A DNA stretch of 8,324 nt from positions 1,439,951 to 1,448,274 of the forward strand of contig NZ_CP100376.1 of the NCBI RefSeq assembly GCF_030515985.1, written 5' to 3'. The position numbers were made by a program, and so were the translations under genes. Shown here in pieces: positions 6,489 to 8,324 of this stretch. Numbering within the stretch: the stretch's first letter is position 1; each line of letters opens with the position of its first letter. A model generated the notes under the pieces. The model did not search any database, was not told the DNA's origin, and saw only the letters and a program-made list of their open reading frames with translations. The DNA comes from Corynebacterium accolens. Lineage in GTDB: Bacteria; Actinomycetota; Actinomycetes; Mycobacteriales; Mycobacteriaceae.

Positions 6489-7542
6489 AATAGCGACAGT
6501 GGGCCATTTTCGGTTCAAGGGACCGTACCTCGTTTGGGACAACCCTCTAGAGCAAACTCAGACAATCTTAAACCAGAAGGCAAGGGAGGAACTCTTCCGC
6601 TTACTAGATAGTCAAACTATTAGTGGAGTAACGGTCGTGTCTAGCGAAGATTCATTTCCGGAACTCCAGAACTTAGGGGTACTACAGCATTTTTCTAATG
6701 AACCCCCCAATACCGAATGCACGGTTCTAGATATGTGGCCCGATACTCCTCCGCTCGCGCGCGACTACGCATTTGCCAGCGGAGTCCGTTCCGGCGAGAC
6801 AATCGCTCAACTAGATGAGCATCACCAGCATTTAAGGGAAAAACTCGCGCTCACCGGCCCACCGCATCATGTATGGGAGAATCCGATTTTCGCCAAGCAG
6901 GAATTGAACCTTCCGCACGGCGAGACAATAAGCTACACCAGAAGCTTCAAATCTGTTTTGAATTCTCGAAAATCTGCACGTTTTACGAATACAGAGCTAA
7001 AATCAATTAGCCTTAGGTCACTAGCATCAATCCTTTACGATTCCGCAAGCTTTTCAAAGCGCCCAACAACAAACGAACAGAAGTCCGGAAACATCCATTT
7101 TCGTTCGGCCCCATCTGCCGGAGGATTGTGCTCAACCGAGCTCATTGTCCGCGTTAGTAGATGCGATTCAATCGACGATGGTTATTATTTATACCACCCG
7201 AAAAACCATTCCTTACTGTTTCTCAATCATCTAGAGCCCTATAAGGAATGGAAGACCGCGGTTGGGAAACAATCGCATGTCGTGGATGCCCCAATACATT
7301 TTATTACTGTTGGTGATCCTCGAGTCATATCCTGGAAATACGAAAGTCTAAACTCGATTCGAACGCTCTGGCTAGAAATTGGGCACCTTAGCCAAGTTAT
7401 TCAAATGGTTGCTACAGCCACTGACCACCTCTCTCGGGGCATTTCTCTCTTTCGGGAAGACATCATCGCTGACAACGCGGGACTAGATTGGCGATCTTTC
7501 CTCTGGGGCATGCTAATTGCAGTTGGGCCTAAGGACGACTGA
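6481..7542 (+). CDS. SagB-type FMN-dependent dehydrogenase
   Basis: A nitroreductase-fold flavoenzyme of the SagB/McbC family, which typically oxidises azolines to azoles in ribosomal peptides. The 353 residues cover an N-terminal winged-helix-like part (about 1-140) and the dehydrogenase domain. FMN-contact motifs are SRKSARF (162-168) and SAPSAGGL (209-216). The Lys-Tyr pair needed for catalysis in McbC is present as K286-Y287 in SWKYES, followed by WLEIGHLSQVIQM (from 297). The ATG at 6481 lies inside the end of the ATP-grasp gene and has AAAGGA nine bases upstream. No YcaO cyclodehydratase is in the window, so its substrate may not be an azoline. Other nitroreductase relatives dehydrogenate peptide alpha-beta bonds, and that is an alternative role. 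Base composition matches the ATP-grasp gene, so the two were probably acquired together. Confidence 0.8.
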   Translation: MLRIATVGHFRFKGPYLVWDNPLEQTQTILNQKAREELFRLLDSQTISGVTVVSSEDSFPELQNLGVLQHFSNEPPNTECTVLDMWPDTPPLARDYAFASGVRSGETIAQLDEHHQHLREKLALTGPPHHVWENPIFAKQELNLPHGETISYTRSFKSVLNSRKSARFTNTELKSISLRSLASILYDSASFSKRPTTNEQKSGNIHFRSAPSAGGLCSTELIVRVSRCDSIDDGYYLYHPKNHSLLFLNHLEPYKEWKTAVGKQSHVVDAPIHFITVGDPRVISWKYESLNSIRTLWLEIGHLSQVIQMVATATDHLSRGISLFREDIIADNAGLDWRSFLWGMLIAVGPKDD

Positions 7543-7556
7543 GATGGCTTTGTTAT

Positions 7557-7562
7557 AGGAGG
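7557..7562 (+). promoter_or_regulatory. Ribosome binding site fixing a TTG start
   Basis: A perfect AGGAGG lies four bases before TTG 7567. It decides the start of the exporter gene, because the nearby ATG at 7577 is in another frame with an early stop. Confidence 0.8.
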
Positions 7563-7566
7563 AGCA

Positions 7567-8324
7567 TTGAATATAAATGAAGTTGATCGCACCAACCCAA
7601 GTGATTTTAGACTATTCCTGTGGTCTGACCTCGTGGCTCAGATAGCCGGGGTAGGAGCCGGGCTTGCTATTCCGGTGGTCACTCTACGCTTGAGCGATAG
7701 CCTTACCCTTGCCGGCCTGTATGGAACCATCACCGGAATAGCTGCACTGGCAGGCGGAATCATCGGCGGCTCTCTTGCGGATATGTGGCGCCGCAAGCCA
7801 CTCATCATTGTGACCAACGCTCTGGCCGGGGTACTCAACCTCGCGTTAGCGAGTCTCATCCTATCCGGAAGTTTCTCCCCCATGGTCTTCGGTGCGCTTC
7901 TCGGGAGCATGATGTTCTTTTACCGGATAGGTCAAGCTTGCTCCGACCCTTGCCTGCCCCAGCTCGTTGAGGAAGAACAGCTCGCCGCCAAACAAGGGCT
8001 CATCCAAGCACGTCTGCAATTTGCGGGACTCATCGGCCCCACTGTGGGCGGCGCGCTTCTAGAAGTCAACGTGGCACTGCCCTTCGTGTTTGTCGGTCTG
8101 GCAAATATCCTCACCATTGTCTTCTTCCTCTTCATCAGGGCTCGCCTAGACCCCACAAAGAAGGCAGAGAACAAGCTCCTACGCACGACGAAGGAAGGCT
8201 TAGCCATCGTGGCTCGCGCGCCACTACTTCGCGGGCTCATTGCCATGCAAACACTGTCGAACTGCGCAATTAACGGCTCGCTGTTCATGGCGGTCCTCAT
8301 ACTGGAGGAGGGGAATAACCCTGG
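7567..8324 (+). CDS. Major facilitator superfamily exporter (3' end beyond window)
   Basis: An integral membrane transporter, cut by the window edge after 252 complete codons. The protein starts NINEVDRTNPSDFRLFLWSD and runs into alternating hydrophobic helices. The family's loop 2-3 signature is present as GGSLADMWRRKP (from residue 67, with D72). RIGQACSDPCLPQLV and QARLQFAGLIGPTVGG resemble the helix 4-5 region of MFS_3-type drug exporters. About six to seven membrane segments are visible. The gene begins 24 bases after the dehydrogenase stop, on the same strand, so it is likely cotranscribed and may export the pathway product or give self-resistance. It is GC-richer than the two genes before it, so it may have a different origin. 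A substrate cannot be read from the sequence. Confidence 0.85.
   Translation, partial: MNINEVDRTNPSDFRLFLWSDLVAQIAGVGAGLAIPVVTLRLSDSLTLAGLYGTITGIAALAGGIIGGSLADMWRRKPLIIVTNALAGVLNLALASLILSGSFSPMVFGALLGSMMFFYRIGQACSDPCLPQLVEEEQLAAKQGLIQARLQFAGLIGPTVGGALLEVNVALPFVFVGLANILTIVFFLFIRARLDPTKKAENKLLRTTKEGLAIVARAPLLRGLIAMQTLSNCAINGSLFMAVLILEEGNNP

Noticed and set aside
7638..8300. Two minus-strand open frames at the right end
   Set aside because: They are shadows of the MFS gene, whose + frame has a perfect ribosome binding site, membrane helices and the loop 2-3 motif.

Overview
The window most likely comes from a high-GC Actinobacterium, and Corynebacterium is the best guess. The evidence is an ileS gene with a T-box leader that lacks an intrinsic terminator, an HYGH-type (type 2-like) isoleucyl-tRNA synthetase, and a secreted protein with a low-complexity linker and a short hydrophobic/basic C-terminus. 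This assignment rests on protein style and layout; no database search was possible. All convincing genes are on the + strand.

Region 1 (1-3386) is housekeeping. A T-box leader, cut at its 5' end by the window edge, precedes a complete 1054-residue IleRS, and a GC-rich hairpin follows. The leader has an ATC (Ile) specifier candidate, a canonical T-box bulge with UGGU, and a perfect 8-nt complement to the ileS Shine-Dalgarno. It therefore looks like a translational switch in which uncharged tRNA-Ile frees the ribosome binding site.

Region 2 (3387-5220) holds a secreted surface-type protein gene. It has a Sec signal peptide, a helical region, two bacterial Ig-like repeat units and a hydrophobic C-terminal tail. 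The gene is broken by two -1 shifts and an in-frame TAA, all within about 80 bases of the first repeat unit. Comparing the two units shows where the frame was lost. A strong terminator closes the gene.

Region 3 (5221-5600) is noncoding. It contains an imperfect inverted repeat with about 30-base arms around a central hairpin and several GGTACC/CCGGTA motifs. Most arm mismatches would become G-U pairs in a minus-strand RNA.

Region 4 (about 5600-8324) is an accessory operon, AT-richer than ileS in its first two genes. It encodes an ATP-grasp ligase resembling RiPP/graspetide maturases, an overlapping SagB-type FMN dehydrogenase with its Lys-Tyr pair, and a major facilitator family exporter running off the window end. 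Together these suggest a small peptide natural-product pathway: the ATP-grasp forms an amide or ester bond, the flavoenzyme oxidises, and the MFS protein exports or gives immunity. No YcaO cyclodehydratase and no clear precursor peptide are visible. The conserved N-terminal part of the ATP-grasp has no ATG, GTG or TTG start codon in frame.
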